Source: Listeria booriae (GTDB lineage: Bacteria; Bacillota; Bacilli; Lactobacillales; Listeriaceae). Taken from it: DNA of 64,000 bases. The position numbers were made by a program, and so were the translations under genes. Under the pieces are notes generated by a model. The model was given only the letters and a program-made list of their open reading frames with translations. It was not told the origin of the DNA and did not search any database. Positions within the stretch are counted from its first letter, which is position 1. Every line of letters begins with the position of its first letter. The stretch lies in contig NZ_JNFA01000023.1 in assembly GCF_000766865.1 (NCBI RefSeq), forward strand, positions 1 to 64,000, in the 5' to 3' direction. Shown here in pieces: positions 50,108 to 59,784 of the stretch.

Positions 50108-50145
50108 CGAAAAAGCTAGAAATCATTCGCGTGACTTCTAGCCGT
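50108..50145. terminator. Terminator of the csoR-copA transcript
   Basis: A ten-base stem (50115-50124 with 50133-50142, one G-U) is followed on the minus strand by TTTTTCG. The other side has GTTTTCG on the plus strand. Confidence 0.82.
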
Positions 50146-50150
50146 TTTCG

Positions 50151-52358
50151 TTATTTTAATTTTACTCGTTTTAAGCGTAACGCGTTTGTTACGACTGATA
50201 CCGAACTTCCTGCCATTGCTAAACCTGCTACCCAAGGAGCGAGTAAGCCTAGTGCTGCAATCGGAATACCTGCACAGTTGTATGCTAGTGCCCAGAAGAA
50301 GTTTTGACGAATGTTGCGCATGGTTGCTCGACTGAGTTGGATGGTTTGCGGAACGAGTGTCAATTGGTGCCCCACAAGGGTTACGTCGCCCGTTTCTATC
50401 GCGATGTCCGTCCCTGTTCCGATACTAATACCTGTATCCGCAGTCGCAAGTGCTGGTGCGTCATTGATTCCATCGCCGACAAATGCGACAACATGCCCTT
50501 GTTTTTGCAAATCTGCCACTAAATCGCTTTTATCATTCGGTAATTGTTCCGCGTACACCTCATCGATGCCGAGTTCTGCCGCAATATTTTCCACGACGAC
50601 CCGTTGATCGCCAGAAGCAATCGCTGTTTTCACGCCAAGTTCACGCAACCGCGAAATAGCTTCTTTCGCTTCCAAACGAGGCGTGTCTAGCAAACCAAAA
50701 GCTCCTGCAAACGTGCCATCAATGCTCATCGAAACAATCGTTTGCCCTGCTTTCATCCATTCTTGCATCGCGTCATCCGCTTCTTTTGGAATCGTTACTT
50801 CTTTTGCGATAAAGCGATACGAACCAAGCGATACTTTGCTACCATCAAGCACGCCCGTCATTCCGTGACCCGCCTTCGCACGAATTCGTTCTGCTTGCGT
50901 CGCGCTCATTTTCTGTCCGTCAAAATGTGCCAACACGGCTTTAGCAATCGGGTGTTCTGATTGTTCTTCCATCGTCACGACAAAGCGCGCGAAATCCTCA
51001 TGTACGTCCAACACATTCGTTACTTGCAGTTTGCCTTCTGTTAACGTTCCTGTTTTATCAAAAATTACCGTATCGACTTTGGCTGTGCGTTCCAAATGTT
51101 CGCCGCCTTTGAAAAGAATGCCGCTTTCCGCACCTCTCCCAGTTCCCGCCATAATCGCAGTCGGCGTCGCCAAACCAAGCGCACAAGGACAAGCAATCAC
51201 AAGCACCGCAATCGCGACTTGCAAGGACTGATCCAATACCCCGCCAGTCACAATCATCCAAATCACAAAAGTCACCGCGGAAATCGCCAACACAATCGGT
51301 ACAAAAATCCCCGAAATCCGGTCTGCCAATCGTTGAATCGGCGCCTTCACACCTTGCGCTTCCTCCACGAGTTGAATAATCGTCGAAAGTACCGTCTCGT
51401 CCATCCGCTTCGTCACTTTCGCCTCAAACGCGCCGTCGAAATTCACCGTCGAGCCAATCACCGTGTCCCCAGCCTTCTTCTCCACAGGCACAGGTTCCCC
51501 CGAAATCATCGACTCATCAATGCTCGTTTCGCCAGACAAAACCACCGCATCAATCGGCACTTTTTCACCTGGTTTTACTAAAATCACATCACCAATCGAC
51601 AACTCATCGACCGGCACTTTCCATTCCTTGCCTTCACGCAACACAACCGCTTCTTTGGATTGCAGTTTCAACAAGCCCGCAATGGACTGCGTTGTTTTAG
51701 ACGTCGCATAACTCTCAAGCAATTTTCCAAGTAAAATCAAGGTTATTAAAATCGCACTCGTTTCAAAATAGTAATGCGCCTCAATCCCTGGATTCATCAG
51801 CTGCCGGATATATTCCGCTAAACTGTAGAAATACGCCGCCGAAGTCCCAAGCGCCACCAACACATCCATGTTCGCACTCTTACCACGAAGCGCCTTATAC
51901 GCCCCGTCATAAAACCGCCAACCGATATAAAACTGAATCACCGTCGCTAAAATCAGTTGTATCGTCGGATTTATCAGCGCATCAATCTGCATCGCAAACG
52001 CCGTATGATGCAAATAAGGAATATGCGTCACCATCGTCAAAAGGAGCGGCAAAGCCAGAATCGCCGATAAAATAAACCGGTGAACTTCCCGTTTAAACTG
52101 CTTTTCAAGTACAGCATCTTTCTCTTCTTTCGACATTTTTTCTGCCGCATCATACCCTGCATGCTTCACAACACCAATCAGTTCCTCAGGGCTTATTTGT
52201 TCCGGATCATAATACACCGCAGCGCTTTCTGTCACCAAGTTCACGTTCGCCCGTTCCACCCCAGTTGTTTTATTTAAAGACTTCTCCACCCGCGTAGAAC
52301 AAGCCGCACACGTCATCCCAAACACATTTAAATCTTGCCTTTTTGCTTCCATTTTCAA
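50151..52358 (-). CDS. copA: Copper-exporting P1B-type ATPase CopA
   Basis: 735 residues: one N-terminal HMA domain with [11 protein letters not shown], membrane helices with the Cu-site CPC ([13 protein letters not shown]), the phosphorylation site DKTGTLTEG, the SEHP motif and [11 protein letters not shown]. The start is either TTG 52358 (5 bases from AGGAGG) or ATG 52352. Exports Cu(I). Follows csoR by 15 bases. Confidence 0.96.
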   Translation of the reverse strand: MKMEAKRQDLNVFGMTCAACSTRVEKSLNKTTGVERANVNLVTESAAVYYDPEQISPEELIGVVKHAGYDAAEKMSKEEKDAVLEKQFKREVHRFILSAILALPLLLTMVTHIPYLHHTAFAMQIDALINPTIQLILATVIQFYIGWRFYDGAYKALRGKSANMDVLVALGTSAAYFYSLAEYIRQLMNPGIEAHYYFETSAILITLILLGKLLESYATSKTTQSIAGLLKLQSKEAVVLREGKEWKVPVDELSIGDVILVKPGEKVPIDAVVLSGETSIDESMISGEPVPVEKKAGDTVIGSTVNFDGAFEAKVTKRMDETVLSTIIQLVEEAQGVKAPIQRLADRISGIFVPIVLAISAVTFVIWMIVTGGVLDQSLQVAIAVLVIACPCALGLATPTAIMAGTGRGAESGILFKGGEHLERTAKVDTVIFDKTGTLTEGKLQVTNVLDVHEDFARFVVTMEEQSEHPIAKAVLAHFDGQKMSATQAERIRAKAGHGMTGVLDGSKVSLGSYRFIAKEVTIPKEADDAMQEWMKAGQTIVSMSIDGTFAGAFGLLDTPRLEAKEAISRLRELGVKTAIASGDQRVVVENIAAELGIDEVYAEQLPNDKSDLVADLQKQGHVVAFVGDGINDAPALATADTGISIGTGTDIAIETGDVTLVGHQLTLVPQTIQLSRATMRNIRQNFFWALAYNCAGIPIAALGLLAPWVAGLAMAGSSVSVVTNALRLKRVKLK

Positions 52359-52373
52359 AAATACCTCCTATCC

Positions 52374-52676
52374 TCACGTCTTCGAAAACTGACGTATTAC
52401 TTTCAACAAATCATCCATGACTTCGTCTGACTCGCCATTTTGCGCAGCATCGACCACACAATGTTTCGCGTGATGCTCAAGCACTTGCAATCCGACTTTC
52501 TTAAGCGCCGAGTTGGCCGCTGAAATCTGCACTAAAATATCCACACAGTAGCGATCTTCCTCCACCATTTGCTGAATTCCTCGAACCTGCCCCTCCACAC
52601 GTCTTAAGCGGTTCAAAATTTGTTTCGTATCCTCATTAGAACGCGGTACAATTGGTTGATCATGCGTCATTATCAT
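52374..52676 (-). CDS. csoR: Copper-sensing repressor CsoR
   Basis: 100 residues, all-helical, with the Cu(I) ligand pattern Cys (YCVDIL), His (LEHHAKHC) and Cys (KHCVVDA). Represses the cop operon until copper binds. Confidence 0.95.
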   Translation of the reverse strand: MIMTHDQPIVPRSNEDTKQILNRLRRVEGQVRGIQQMVEEDRYCVDILVQISAANSALKKVGLQVLEHHAKHCVVDAAQNGESDEVMDDLLKVIRQFSKT

Positions 52677-52703
52677 CCGTCCCTTCCTTTACTTTATAAA
52701 ACC

Positions 52704-52733
52704 ATAATACCCTATAGGGGTATACAAAGTCAA
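52704..52733 (-). promoter_or_regulatory. csoR-copA promoter with CsoR operator
   Basis: Minus strand: TTGACT (52728-52733), 18-base spacer, TATTAT (52704-52709). The palindrome ATACCCTATAGGGGTAT (52707-52723), typical of CsoR sites, fills the spacer. Confidence 0.85.
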
Positions 52734-52761
52734 CTAAAGCATCTCACAATTTATCGGTAAA

Positions 52762-52810
52762 CATAAAAAAGCTCCCTACAAAGCCGCGTACCAGCCTCAT
52801 AGAGAACTTA
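52762..52810 (-). terminator. Terminator of the carboxypeptidase gene
   Basis: An imperfect stem with G-U pairs (TCTCTA..AGGCTG with CGGCTT..TAGGGA) followed by GCTTTTTTATG. Confidence 0.6.
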
Positions 52811-52813
52811 TTT

Positions 52814-53644
52814 TTATTTTGCCGTGCCATCATCGATTTTCTTTTGTAATGCTTGTACGTGTTGAAAAAAGTCTTCCAGCGTCCAGTTATTGTTATAAAT
52901 AATCGTCGCCGCATCCTTCCCAACATAGCGATAATGCCAAGATTCGTATTGATACTTCGTCGTTGATTCTCGGCCTTTCATATAGCGCAAAATAAAACCA
53001 TAATTATGCGCATTCTTCTGTAACCATTTGCCCTCAGGCGTGTCGCCAAACGCTTCTGTCAGCTCGTATCCTTGGTCTTTCGATGAAATGTCCATCGCGA
53101 GACCTGTTTGGTGCTCACTTGTACCAGGAACCGCAACTGCCTCTTTGGCTTTCGCTTCTCCTTTGTTCGCCACTTCCGCACTAAAAACTTCTTGTTGTCG
53201 CTTGTACGAACGATACCCCGATACGGCATATAACGTTAAATTATCTTGTTTTGCAGCAGTAAACATCGCTTCTAATTGCGCGCCCGCTTCCTTACGCATT
53301 TGTGCTTTTTCCACCTGGGCGTCGCCAAACGAAAACGTCACATTTGGTCGAACTAAATCTGGCGGGGTATACGTCGATTGCAATAAATAATCTTTATTCG
53401 CAAGCACTAATATATTTTCTGGATTCGCGATATACTCCGTGCCATTTTTTTCTACCAATTTATTTTGTTGGGCGATGTAAGGATAAAGCGGATCATTCTT
53501 GTAGTCTGAACTTCCCGACGTCTGCTCTGTATTGGCTGCAGTTTGTGTTTGTGCCTCTGGATTAATATCGCCTTGTACATAATCTGCTGCCGTATGATAC
53601 CCCGACAAACTAAGGGCAATCATGAATGAAATAAAATGCATCAT
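52814..53644 (-). CDS. D-alanyl-D-alanine carboxypeptidase (VanY type, M15B)
   Basis: 276 residues. Zinc-peptidase motifs: SGYRSYKRQQEVF, GTSEHQTGLAMDIS (His and Asp ligands) and ESWHYRYVG (catalytic Glu, His ligand). Trims the terminal D-Ala of peptidoglycan stem peptides. The N-terminal leader MMHFISFMIALSLSGYHTA lacks the usual basic start, so the true start could be different or export atypical. Confidence 0.9.
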   Translation of the reverse strand: MMHFISFMIALSLSGYHTAADYVQGDINPEAQTQTAANTEQTSGSSDYKNDPLYPYIAQQNKLVEKNGTEYIANPENILVLANKDYLLQSTYTPPDLVRPNVTFSFGDAQVEKAQMRKEAGAQLEAMFTAAKQDNLTLYAVSGYRSYKRQQEVFSAEVANKGEAKAKEAVAVPGTSEHQTGLAMDISSKDQGYELTEAFGDTPEGKWLQKNAHNYGFILRYMKGRESTTKYQYESWHYRYVGKDAATIIYNNNWTLEDFFQHVQALQKKIDDGTAK

Positions 53645-53695
53645 CTCGTTTTGAAACCTTCTTTCGTTAGATTCTTCCCCGGTTGCAAAGCTTCC

Positions 53696-54397
53696 CTATT
53701 TTAAAGTTGACTCTAACGCTACAACAATCATGTCATTAAATGTTGTTTGACGCTCTTCTGCCGTTGTTTCTTCCCCAGTAAAAATGTGATCGCTCACTGT
53801 CAAAATTGCCAATGCTTTGCGACCAAATTTCTGCGCAATCGTATAAAGCGCCGCGGCTTCCATTTCAATACCTAATACCCCATGGTCCGCCAATTGTTGT
53901 TTATCTAATTGCTCATTGTAAAAACGATCGGATGAAAAAACATTCCCAACACGCATCGCTAAGCCTTTTTCAACACCAGCATCATACGCATTTTTCAATA
54001 AATCAAAATCCGCTACCGGTGCAAAATCAACACCAGCAAACGTATTGCGATTGATTTGCGAATCCGTTGAGGCCGCTTGGGCAATAACAACATCGCGAAC
54101 TTTCACGTCTTTTTGAATCGCGCCCATCGTACCAACACGAATTAAATTTTTCACGTCATAGCTTTGGATTAATTCATTCACATAAATCGAAATCGACGGA
54201 ACTCCCATACCTGTTCCCATTACCGATACCCGTTTTCCCTTATACGTCCCTGTGTAACCAAACATATTCCGAACTTCATTAAAACAAATCACATCTTCTA
54301 AAAAAGTCTCCGCAATATATTTCGCACGCAACGGATCTCCTGGTAAAAGAATCGTTTCTGCAATCTCGCCTTGTTTCGCCTCAATATGAATACTCAT
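53696..54397 (-). CDS. deoD: Purine nucleoside phosphorylase
   Basis: 233 residues, hexameric DeoD type with [11 protein letters not shown] near residue 20, [10 protein letters not shown]-like [12 protein letters not shown] and the catalytic Asp in [12 protein letters not shown]. Phosphorolyses purine (deoxy)nucleosides to base and sugar 1-phosphate. Confidence 0.95.
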   Translation of the reverse strand: MSIHIEAKQGEIAETILLPGDPLRAKYIAETFLEDVICFNEVRNMFGYTGTYKGKRVSVMGTGMGVPSISIYVNELIQSYDVKNLIRVGTMGAIQKDVKVRDVVIAQAASTDSQINRNTFAGVDFAPVADFDLLKNAYDAGVEKGLAMRVGNVFSSDRFYNEQLDKQQLADHGVLGIEMEAAALYTIAQKFGRKALAILTVSDHIFTGEETTAEERQTTFNDMIVVALESTLK

Positions 54398-54400
54398 GTA

Positions 54401-54637
54401 TTAACGCCTCCCATTTTTCTCTTCATCCAGTAAATAATTGTTCCATAAATCATCAAACAACGTCATGCTTGGAATGTACGACGCGTTTAGTTCCAGATAC
54501 TCGCATAGCTCGTAGTAGTCCATCGACTGCTTCGGAAAACTATGGTCTTTAAACGCATCATTGGCAAATTTCGTCGCCGCATCACGCTTAATCGTATCAC
54601 GATACGTCATTAAATAATGATAAAATGATCTTCCCAA
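54401..54637 (-). CDS. YozE-family SAM-like protein (UPF0346)
   Basis: 78 residues from TTG 54637 (GAGAGG 10 bases upstream); the longer TTG at 54646 would sit on the ribosome site, and homologs I recall begin MGRSFYHFLMTYR. Conserved HSFPKQ and [13 protein letters not shown] small helical domain of unknown function. Confidence 0.88.
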   Translation of the reverse strand: MGRSFYHYLMTYRDTIKRDAATKFANDAFKDHSFPKQSMDYYELCEYLELNASYIPSMTLFDDLWNNYLLDEEKNGRR

Positions 54638-54658
54638 GCTGTCCAATCCTCTCTTCTA

Positions 54659-55564
54659 TCAATTCTCCACATATCGCAAAATTTGTTCACAAATCCGGTG
54701 CGTCTCAAGCGCGGAGTTTTTAGAAACAGGCTCAGCTTTCCCGTTACGCACTGCATCTAAAAAGGCCGTGATAATCGACTCGAAACCACGTTTATAAAGC
54801 GTTGTTTCCCAATCACCAAATCGGAAAATTTCGTGTCCCGTTCCTTCATAACGATGTAGTTCCGTCACATGTTCCACTTCCCATTTCGCATCCGATGTGA
54901 AAACAGTCAAACGTTCCTCACTCGTGCCACTGTCCCGATTCATAATCGCCGTAGCCATTTTTCCATTTGCCACAAATTGCACCGTAATCGCCGAAAGTAG
55001 CGAACCGTCCATCGTCGGAAACACCGTCATACGCTCCACTGGCGCATCCAACAAATACAACACCGTGTCCACCACATGAATGAAATCATCAAAAATAAAT
55101 GTCCGCGGCTCACTCGCTTGTGCCTTCCGATGTTTTTGCATCAAGATCATATTGATATCATTACGTTCCGCAAGAGCCGCATAACGTGGCGCGAAACGAC
55201 GATTAAAGCCGACCATGAGCAATGTATTTTTGGCTTCTGCTAGTTCTAGAAGTTCTTTTGATACTTCATAATTATCCGCCACCGGTTTATCCACGTATAC
55301 AGGAATTTCCGCTTCCAGAAAAGCCCGTACAATCTCCGGATGACTAGCCGTTGACGTATGTACAAACGCCGCGTCCACACCAGAACGAATCATCGACTCC
55401 ACAGAACTATGCGTATTATGAAAACGATATTTCTCACTGAGCGACTTTAACTTCTGTGCATCCCGTGTATACAAATGCACTTCTACATTATCCAAATGCG
55501 CAAACACTGGCAAATAAGCCTTCTGCGCAATACCACCTAAACCAAGTACAGCAATTTTTAACAT
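54659..55564 (-). CDS. Gfo/Idh/MocA-family oxidoreductase
   Basis: 301 residues from ATG 55564 (AGGAGG six bases upstream). Rossmann motif GLGGIAQKAYLPV at residues about 8-20, the DKPVADNY loop corresponding to the family's EKP motif, and a C-terminal alpha/beta domain. NAD(P)-dependent dehydrogenase of unknown sugar or inositol-like substrate. Confidence 0.9.
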   Translation of the reverse strand: MLKIAVLGLGGIAQKAYLPVFAHLDNVEVHLYTRDAQKLKSLSEKYRFHNTHSSVESMIRSGVDAAFVHTSTASHPEIVRAFLEAEIPVYVDKPVADNYEVSKELLELAEAKNTLLMVGFNRRFAPRYAALAERNDINMILMQKHRKAQASEPRTFIFDDFIHVVDTVLYLLDAPVERMTVFPTMDGSLLSAITVQFVANGKMATAIMNRDSGTSEERLTVFTSDAKWEVEHVTELHRYEGTGHEIFRFGDWETTLYKRGFESIITAFLDAVRNGKAEPVSKNSALETHRICEQILRYVEN

Positions 55565-55583
55565 TTTCATCCTCCTCACATTA

Positions 55584-55634
55584 AAAACCCTCACTAAGCA
55601 TTCATTTTACCATAACTCAGTAAGGGTCATCAAT
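55584..55634 (-). terminator. Terminator of msrA-msrB
   Basis: ACCCTTACT pairs with AGTGAGGGT, a long loop, then TTTTTAATG on the minus strand. Confidence 0.75.
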
Positions 55635-55640
55635 CATCGA

Positions 55641-56078
55641 CTAATTAAAAAGTGGCAAATATTCCCCATAACCCGCTTCTTCTAGCGCATCTTTCGGAAT
55701 AAAACGCAGCGCCGCCGAGTTAATGCAATACCGCATTCCCCCAGCCGCACGAGGACCATCCGGAAAAATATGTCCTAAATGCGAATCAGCATCCACCGAC
55801 CGCACCTCCGTACGAATCATACCATGCGATAAATCACGCTTTTCCGTCACTTCCTGCGCATCGATTGGCTTTGTGAAACTTGGCCAACCACATCCCGCAT
55901 CGTACTGATCATTCGAAGAAAATAACGGCTTGCCAGAAACAATATCGACATAAATCCCAGGCTGATTATTATCCCAAAACTCATTATCAAACGGGCGCTC
56001 TGTTCCTTTTTCCTGTGTGACTTTATATTGCAATTCATCTAGTTCCTTTAGGCGTTTTTCCTTATCCTCGTGGTTCAT
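55641..56078 (-). CDS. msrB: Peptide methionine-(R)-sulfoxide reductase
   Basis: 145 residues, catalytic Cys118 in [11 protein letters not shown] with GCGWPSF (Cys63, possible resolving cysteine) and SHLGHIF. The zinc-binding CxxC pairs of some MsrB proteins are absent ([11 protein letters not shown]). Coupled to msrA, six bases downstream of it. Confidence 0.96.
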   Translation of the reverse strand: MNHEDKEKRLKELDELQYKVTQEKGTERPFDNEFWDNNQPGIYVDIVSGKPLFSSNDQYDAGCGWPSFTKPIDAQEVTEKRDLSHGMIRTEVRSVDADSHLGHIFPDGPRAAGGMRYCINSAALRFIPKDALEEAGYGEYLPLFN

Positions 56079-56084
56079 GCGTGC

Positions 56085-56606
56085 TCACCCTTTCCAATTC
56101 GTATCGATAAACGGGTCTCTTCCTGAATGACTACGATAGTTCTTATAATGATCTGGGTCTTTCTTGTAAAAATCTTGATGATACTCTTCCGCCTTGTAAA
56201 ACGGACCAGCTTCCTCAATTTGCGTGACAATCGGATTTTTAAACCGACCGCTTGCATCTAAGTCCGCCTTGGATTTCTCCGCAATCACGCGCTGTTCTTC
56301 CGACGTATAGAAAATCACCGGACGATAAGACGACCCGCGATCAACGAATTGACCACCCGCATCCGTCGGGTCCGTTTGTTGCCAGTACACATCTACCAAT
56401 TTATCATAAGGAAATACTTCCGGATCAAACGTAATTTCAACCGCTTCTGTATGTCCCGTCTTTTCACTACAAACCTCTTCATAGGTCGGATTCACCGTAT
56501 GACCACCCGTATACCCTGCAACCACACTTTCAATTCCTGGCTGCGTATCGAACGGCTTAATCATACACCAAAAACACCCACCTGCAAAAATCGCTTTTTC
56601 ACGCAT
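56085..56606 (-). CDS. msrA: Peptide methionine-(S)-sulfoxide reductase
   Basis: 173 residues with the catalytic GGCFWC (Cys11, Cys14) and [33 protein letters not shown]. Works with MsrB to repair both sulfoxide isomers. Confidence 0.96.
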   Translation of the reverse strand: MREKAIFAGGCFWCMIKPFDTQPGIESVVAGYTGGHTVNPTYEEVCSEKTGHTEAVEITFDPEVFPYDKLVDVYWQQTDPTDAGGQFVDRGSSYRPVIFYTSEEQRVIAEKSKADLDASGRFKNPIVTQIEEAGPFYKAEEYHQDFYKKDPDHYKNYRSHSGRDPFIDTNWKG

Positions 56607-56625
56607 TATTTACCCCTCCACTTCC

Positions 56626-57231
56626 TTATTCTGTAGGTACTAACAGTGTAAACGAAATATCGTCTTTCTTCAAATCAAGCGCATCAACGCGAACTTTCAT
56701 ACCGCCTTTAAGCTTGAGTTTGTTCACATCTAAATAAATCTTCGCGTTTTTCGGTGAAATCGTTACCCAATCTGGCAATTCAAACTGGCTTTTCACGTAT
56801 TTCATCACATAAGAGACTGGAAGTGGCAGTGCGCCTACTTTCAAATCCACTTGCTGCAACACAACGACACCATCTTTACGCAACGTCGGCGAGAAATTAA
56901 TACTCAAATCCACCGGTTGCCCTAAAAAATGCGCTTCGGCTTTAAAAACGACATCGTCCGCCAAGTACACATCATACGCCACATCCGCGTCTTGATCTTC
57001 TTGAAAGTCCTGCAAATAATGCGCAATCAACTTATTCAAATCCGCCTTATTCGTAGACGATGAAAACTCCACCATATCCTTCGTACTCACCAAACGCCCA
57101 GCATCTTCTGGCACATTCGGCGAAAACCAGAAAATCGACATGTATATCCACCCAAAACAAAGTACTAGTATGCCGATAAACGTCAGAAACGCCCATTTCC
57201 AGTAGTTTGTTTGCTTATCTTTTGACCTCAA
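56626..57231 (-). CDS. YpmS-family membrane-anchored protein (DUF2140)
   Basis: 201 residues with an N-terminal membrane helix (about 13-35, WAFLTFIGILVLCFGWIY) and a large extracellular beta domain. Pairs with the ypmR lipase gene 15 bases upstream, the arrangement known in Bacillus and Listeria. Role unknown. Confidence 0.88.
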   Translation of the reverse strand: MRSKDKQTNYWKWAFLTFIGILVLCFGWIYMSIFWFSPNVPEDAGRLVSTKDMVEFSSSTNKADLNKLIAHYLQDFQEDQDADVAYDVYLADDVVFKAEAHFLGQPVDLSINFSPTLRKDGVVVLQQVDLKVGALPLPVSYVMKYVKSQFELPDWVTISPKNAKIYLDVNKLKLKGGMKVRVDALDLKKDDISFTLLVPTE

Positions 57232-57246
57232 CAGCCGTCACCTTCT

Positions 57247-58029
57247 TCACTCTATATTTCCATCTTCAATCGATGTTACTATTTTTTTGTATAACGCATT
57301 CGCCATTTTCTCGTATCCCGAATGATTCGGATGGAAAAAGTCATCAGCAAGATTCGGATTTGCCTTCCCAACCTTCGTTGCGCCACGTTCTTCTAGCTGC
57401 TCATTAATTGAAATAAAGTACGCGTTTTTCTCCGCTTTCAGTGTCTTCTTCGTTGCCGCATTCCAATTCGCGATAATATCATCAAACACTTTCATATCGC
57501 TAAAGTACGTCGTATACGGATTATAAATACCAAATAAATAAATCGGCGCATCCGCATTTAAACTGCGAATCTCATCCAATAGTTCCTTCAAATTAGCATC
57601 AAACGCTTGGCTTGCCTTCGTAAAATCTTTCTTTTTCGCATCGAGTAGTTTCTGACGAACGACTTTCATGACGTCATTGCCACCGATAGTAATCGAAATC
57701 GCGTCGGCTTGCTTCACACTTTTCTGAAAATCTTTCTGTGTTTCCAATCGTTTCATCAACTGATCAATCCGATTGCCGCCAACGCCATAATTTTCCGTCG
57801 TTACTTTTTCAACATCTTCACGTTTTTTTAGGTCGTTTTTGACGATGCCGACATAGCCGCCGTCTTTTTTCTCATCGCCCGAACCTTCTGTTAACGAATC
57901 GCCCATCGCCACTAAACTGACGTTTACGCGAGCCGCTTCTTGTTGCTGTTTTTGGATAACATAAAAGCCAAGAATGGCCGCAGAGAGAATAATAACAATC
58001 CCTGCGAGCCAAAGTATTTTCTTATTCAC
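57247..58029 (-). CDS. YpmR-family SGNH/GDSL esterase-lipase
   Basis: 260 residues, N-terminal membrane anchor, then SGNH motifs: MGDSLTEG (Ser block), a glycine in YGVGGNRID, TIGGND and HPNHSGYEKMA (catalytic Asp/His block). Extracellular esterase; natural substrate not known. Confidence 0.92.
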   Translation of the reverse strand: MNKKILWLAGIVIILSAAILGFYVIQKQQQEAARVNVSLVAMGDSLTEGSGDEKKDGGYVGIVKNDLKKREDVEKVTTENYGVGGNRIDQLMKRLETQKDFQKSVKQADAISITIGGNDVMKVVRQKLLDAKKKDFTKASQAFDANLKELLDEIRSLNADAPIYLFGIYNPYTTYFSDMKVFDDIIANWNAATKKTLKAEKNAYFISINEQLEERGATKVGKANPNLADDFFHPNHSGYEKMANALYKKIVTSIEDGNIE

Positions 58030-58044
58030 ATTTGTTCACCTAAC

Positions 58045-58881
58045 CTACTCTGTATAATAAATCATTGCAAAAGCGCCATTTCCGGCATGTGTTGAAATAA
58101 CCGAATCAGCATTTAATAACTTCACTTCTGGCAAATGAAAAATTTCTTTGGCTTGCGCTCTGATTTCTTCTGCCATTTGCAAACCGTTGGCGTGTACGAC
58201 GTTGAATTCCTTTACTTTCTTTGTTTCGGCTTTCAGTACGTCGATTAAATAGTTCATCGTTTGTTTCTTACTGCGAATCTTTGCTTCTTCGACAAGTGCG
58301 CCATCCTGTAGTTTGGCAATCAGTTTAATGTTTAACAAACTGCCAATGATGCCTTGCATCCGACCGACGCGTCCGCCTTTAATGAGGTTTTCAAGCGTCA
58401 CGACGCAGATGTATAATTTTGTTTTGGCGCGAATCGATGCGATTTTTGTTAAGATGTCTGCAACAGTGTGGCTTCCTTGTTCAGCCATTTTCGCGGCTTC
58501 GATGACTTGGAATGCCAAGGCGCGCGCGATGTAATCCGAATCAATAACAGTTACTTTGCCGTCCACCATGTCTGCAGCTTGTTGCGCGGTTAATACAGTA
58601 CCGCTTAATTTCTCTGTTAAGTGAATCGAGAGAACTTCGCTACCGTCTGCTGTTAGTTCCTCGTAAAGGTTTACAATTGTACCAATAGCTGGTTGTGAGG
58701 ATTTGGGAAGTTGCTTCGAAGCTGCCATTTTTGACATAAACACTTCTGGTTCGATTGTTGTTGCGTCATATGTTTCGCCGTCGATTTCAACGGTTAACGG
58801 TAGAATATGAATGTTGTATTGCGCCACTTCTTCCGGCGTTAATCCAGCTGTTGAATCTGTTACAATCTTTATCTTTGTCAT
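58045..58881 (-). CDS. DegV-family fatty-acid-binding protein
   Basis: 278 residues from ATG 58881; a longer start at 58917 is possible and neither ribosome site is strong. Motifs KIVTDSTAGL at the start, SSQPA, and LSGTVLTAQQAAD are typical; FakB-type members bind fatty acids for phosphorylation by FakA. Confidence 0.88.
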   Translation of the reverse strand: MTKIKIVTDSTAGLTPEEVAQYNIHILPLTVEIDGETYDATTIEPEVFMSKMAASKQLPKSSQPAIGTIVNLYEELTADGSEVLSIHLTEKLSGTVLTAQQAADMVDGKVTVIDSDYIARALAFQVIEAAKMAEQGSHTVADILTKIASIRAKTKLYICVVTLENLIKGGRVGRMQGIIGSLLNIKLIAKLQDGALVEEAKIRSKKQTMNYLIDVLKAETKKVKEFNVVHANGLQMAEEIRAQAKEIFHLPEVKLLNADSVISTHAGNGAFAMIYYTE

Positions 58882-59104
58882 TAATTCCACATCCAATTCT
58901 AGTATCTTTCCTCTCATTATAGCAAGAAAAACCTAAATGTACTATTCTAATTGCGAAATATCAGGCAGAAGTCGTACTGTTTTGCGCATTCTTTACCTTA
59001 TCTTAAACTTTAACTGCCTCAAAACACTTTCTATTTCAGCAAAATAAGCGTATGATAAGATAGATAAAGAAAAATTAATTTTTCAGAAAAGTTTGGTGAT
59101 AAAT

Positions 59105-59734
59105 ATGCACGAAGCGTACAATTGGAAAGAAGAAGTAGCCAATGCCATTACGCATGGTATTGGATTTCTACTCAGTATTCCAGCGCTCATTATGTTGATT
59201 ATTTTTGCGGTACAACGAGACAATCCGGTGTATTTGATTAGTTTTTTGATTTATGGCATTTCGCTCGTATTGCTTTATTTTTGCTCAACGATGTTGCACA
59301 GTTTTAAACCTGGGAAAGCGAAGCAATTGTTCAATATTTTGGACCATGTGGCGATTTATGTATTGATTGCAGGCTCTTATACGCCGCTTGTGTTAATTAC
59401 ATTGCAAGGCTCGCTTGGCTGGACATTGTTTGGCGTGATTTGGGGCTTAGCCGCGGCAGGAATTGTGTATAAATGTTTCTTGCTCGGTAAGTGGAAGATC
59501 GTGTCGACACTGTTCTATCTATTGATGGGTTGGCTCGTTATGATTGCGATTAAGCCGCTTTATCAAACGCTTGACCCTGTTGGTTTTTGGATGCTGGTGA
59601 CTGGCGGGATTATGTTTACCGTTGGCGCTGTGTTTTATAGCATTCCAAAAGTGCCATACATGCACGCAATCTGGCATTTGTTCGTGATTGCGGGAACTGG
59701 GTTTATGTATTTTTGTATTTTGTTTTATGTATGA
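59105..59734 (+). CDS. Hemolysin III-family membrane protein
   Basis: 209 residues from ATG 59105 (GGTGA upstream); TTG 59093 is an alternative. Seven helices with the PAQR/YqfA marks NAITHGIG, STMLHSFK, ILDHVAIYVLIAGSYTP and HAIWHLFVIAGT, whose Asp/His residues form a metal site. Despite the name, a hemolytic role is not established for most members. Confidence 0.9.
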   Translation: MHEAYNWKEEVANAITHGIGFLLSIPALIMLIIFAVQRDNPVYLISFLIYGISLVLLYFCSTMLHSFKPGKAKQLFNILDHVAIYVLIAGSYTPLVLITLQGSLGWTLFGVIWGLAAAGIVYKCFLLGKWKIVSTLFYLLMGWLVMIAIKPLYQTLDPVGFWMLVTGGIMFTVGAVFYSIPKVPYMHAIWHLFVIAGTGFMYFCILFYV

Positions 59735-59735
59735 G

Positions 59736-59784
59736 AAAATAGGAATTTCCGCTTCGTTATGATTCGGGAACTCCTATTTTTTAT
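59736..59784. terminator. Bidirectional terminator between convergent genes
   Basis: AAAATAGGAA.TTCC... pairs with ..GGGAACTCCTATTTTTT over about 13 bases with small bulges; A-run left, T-run right. Confidence 0.75.
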
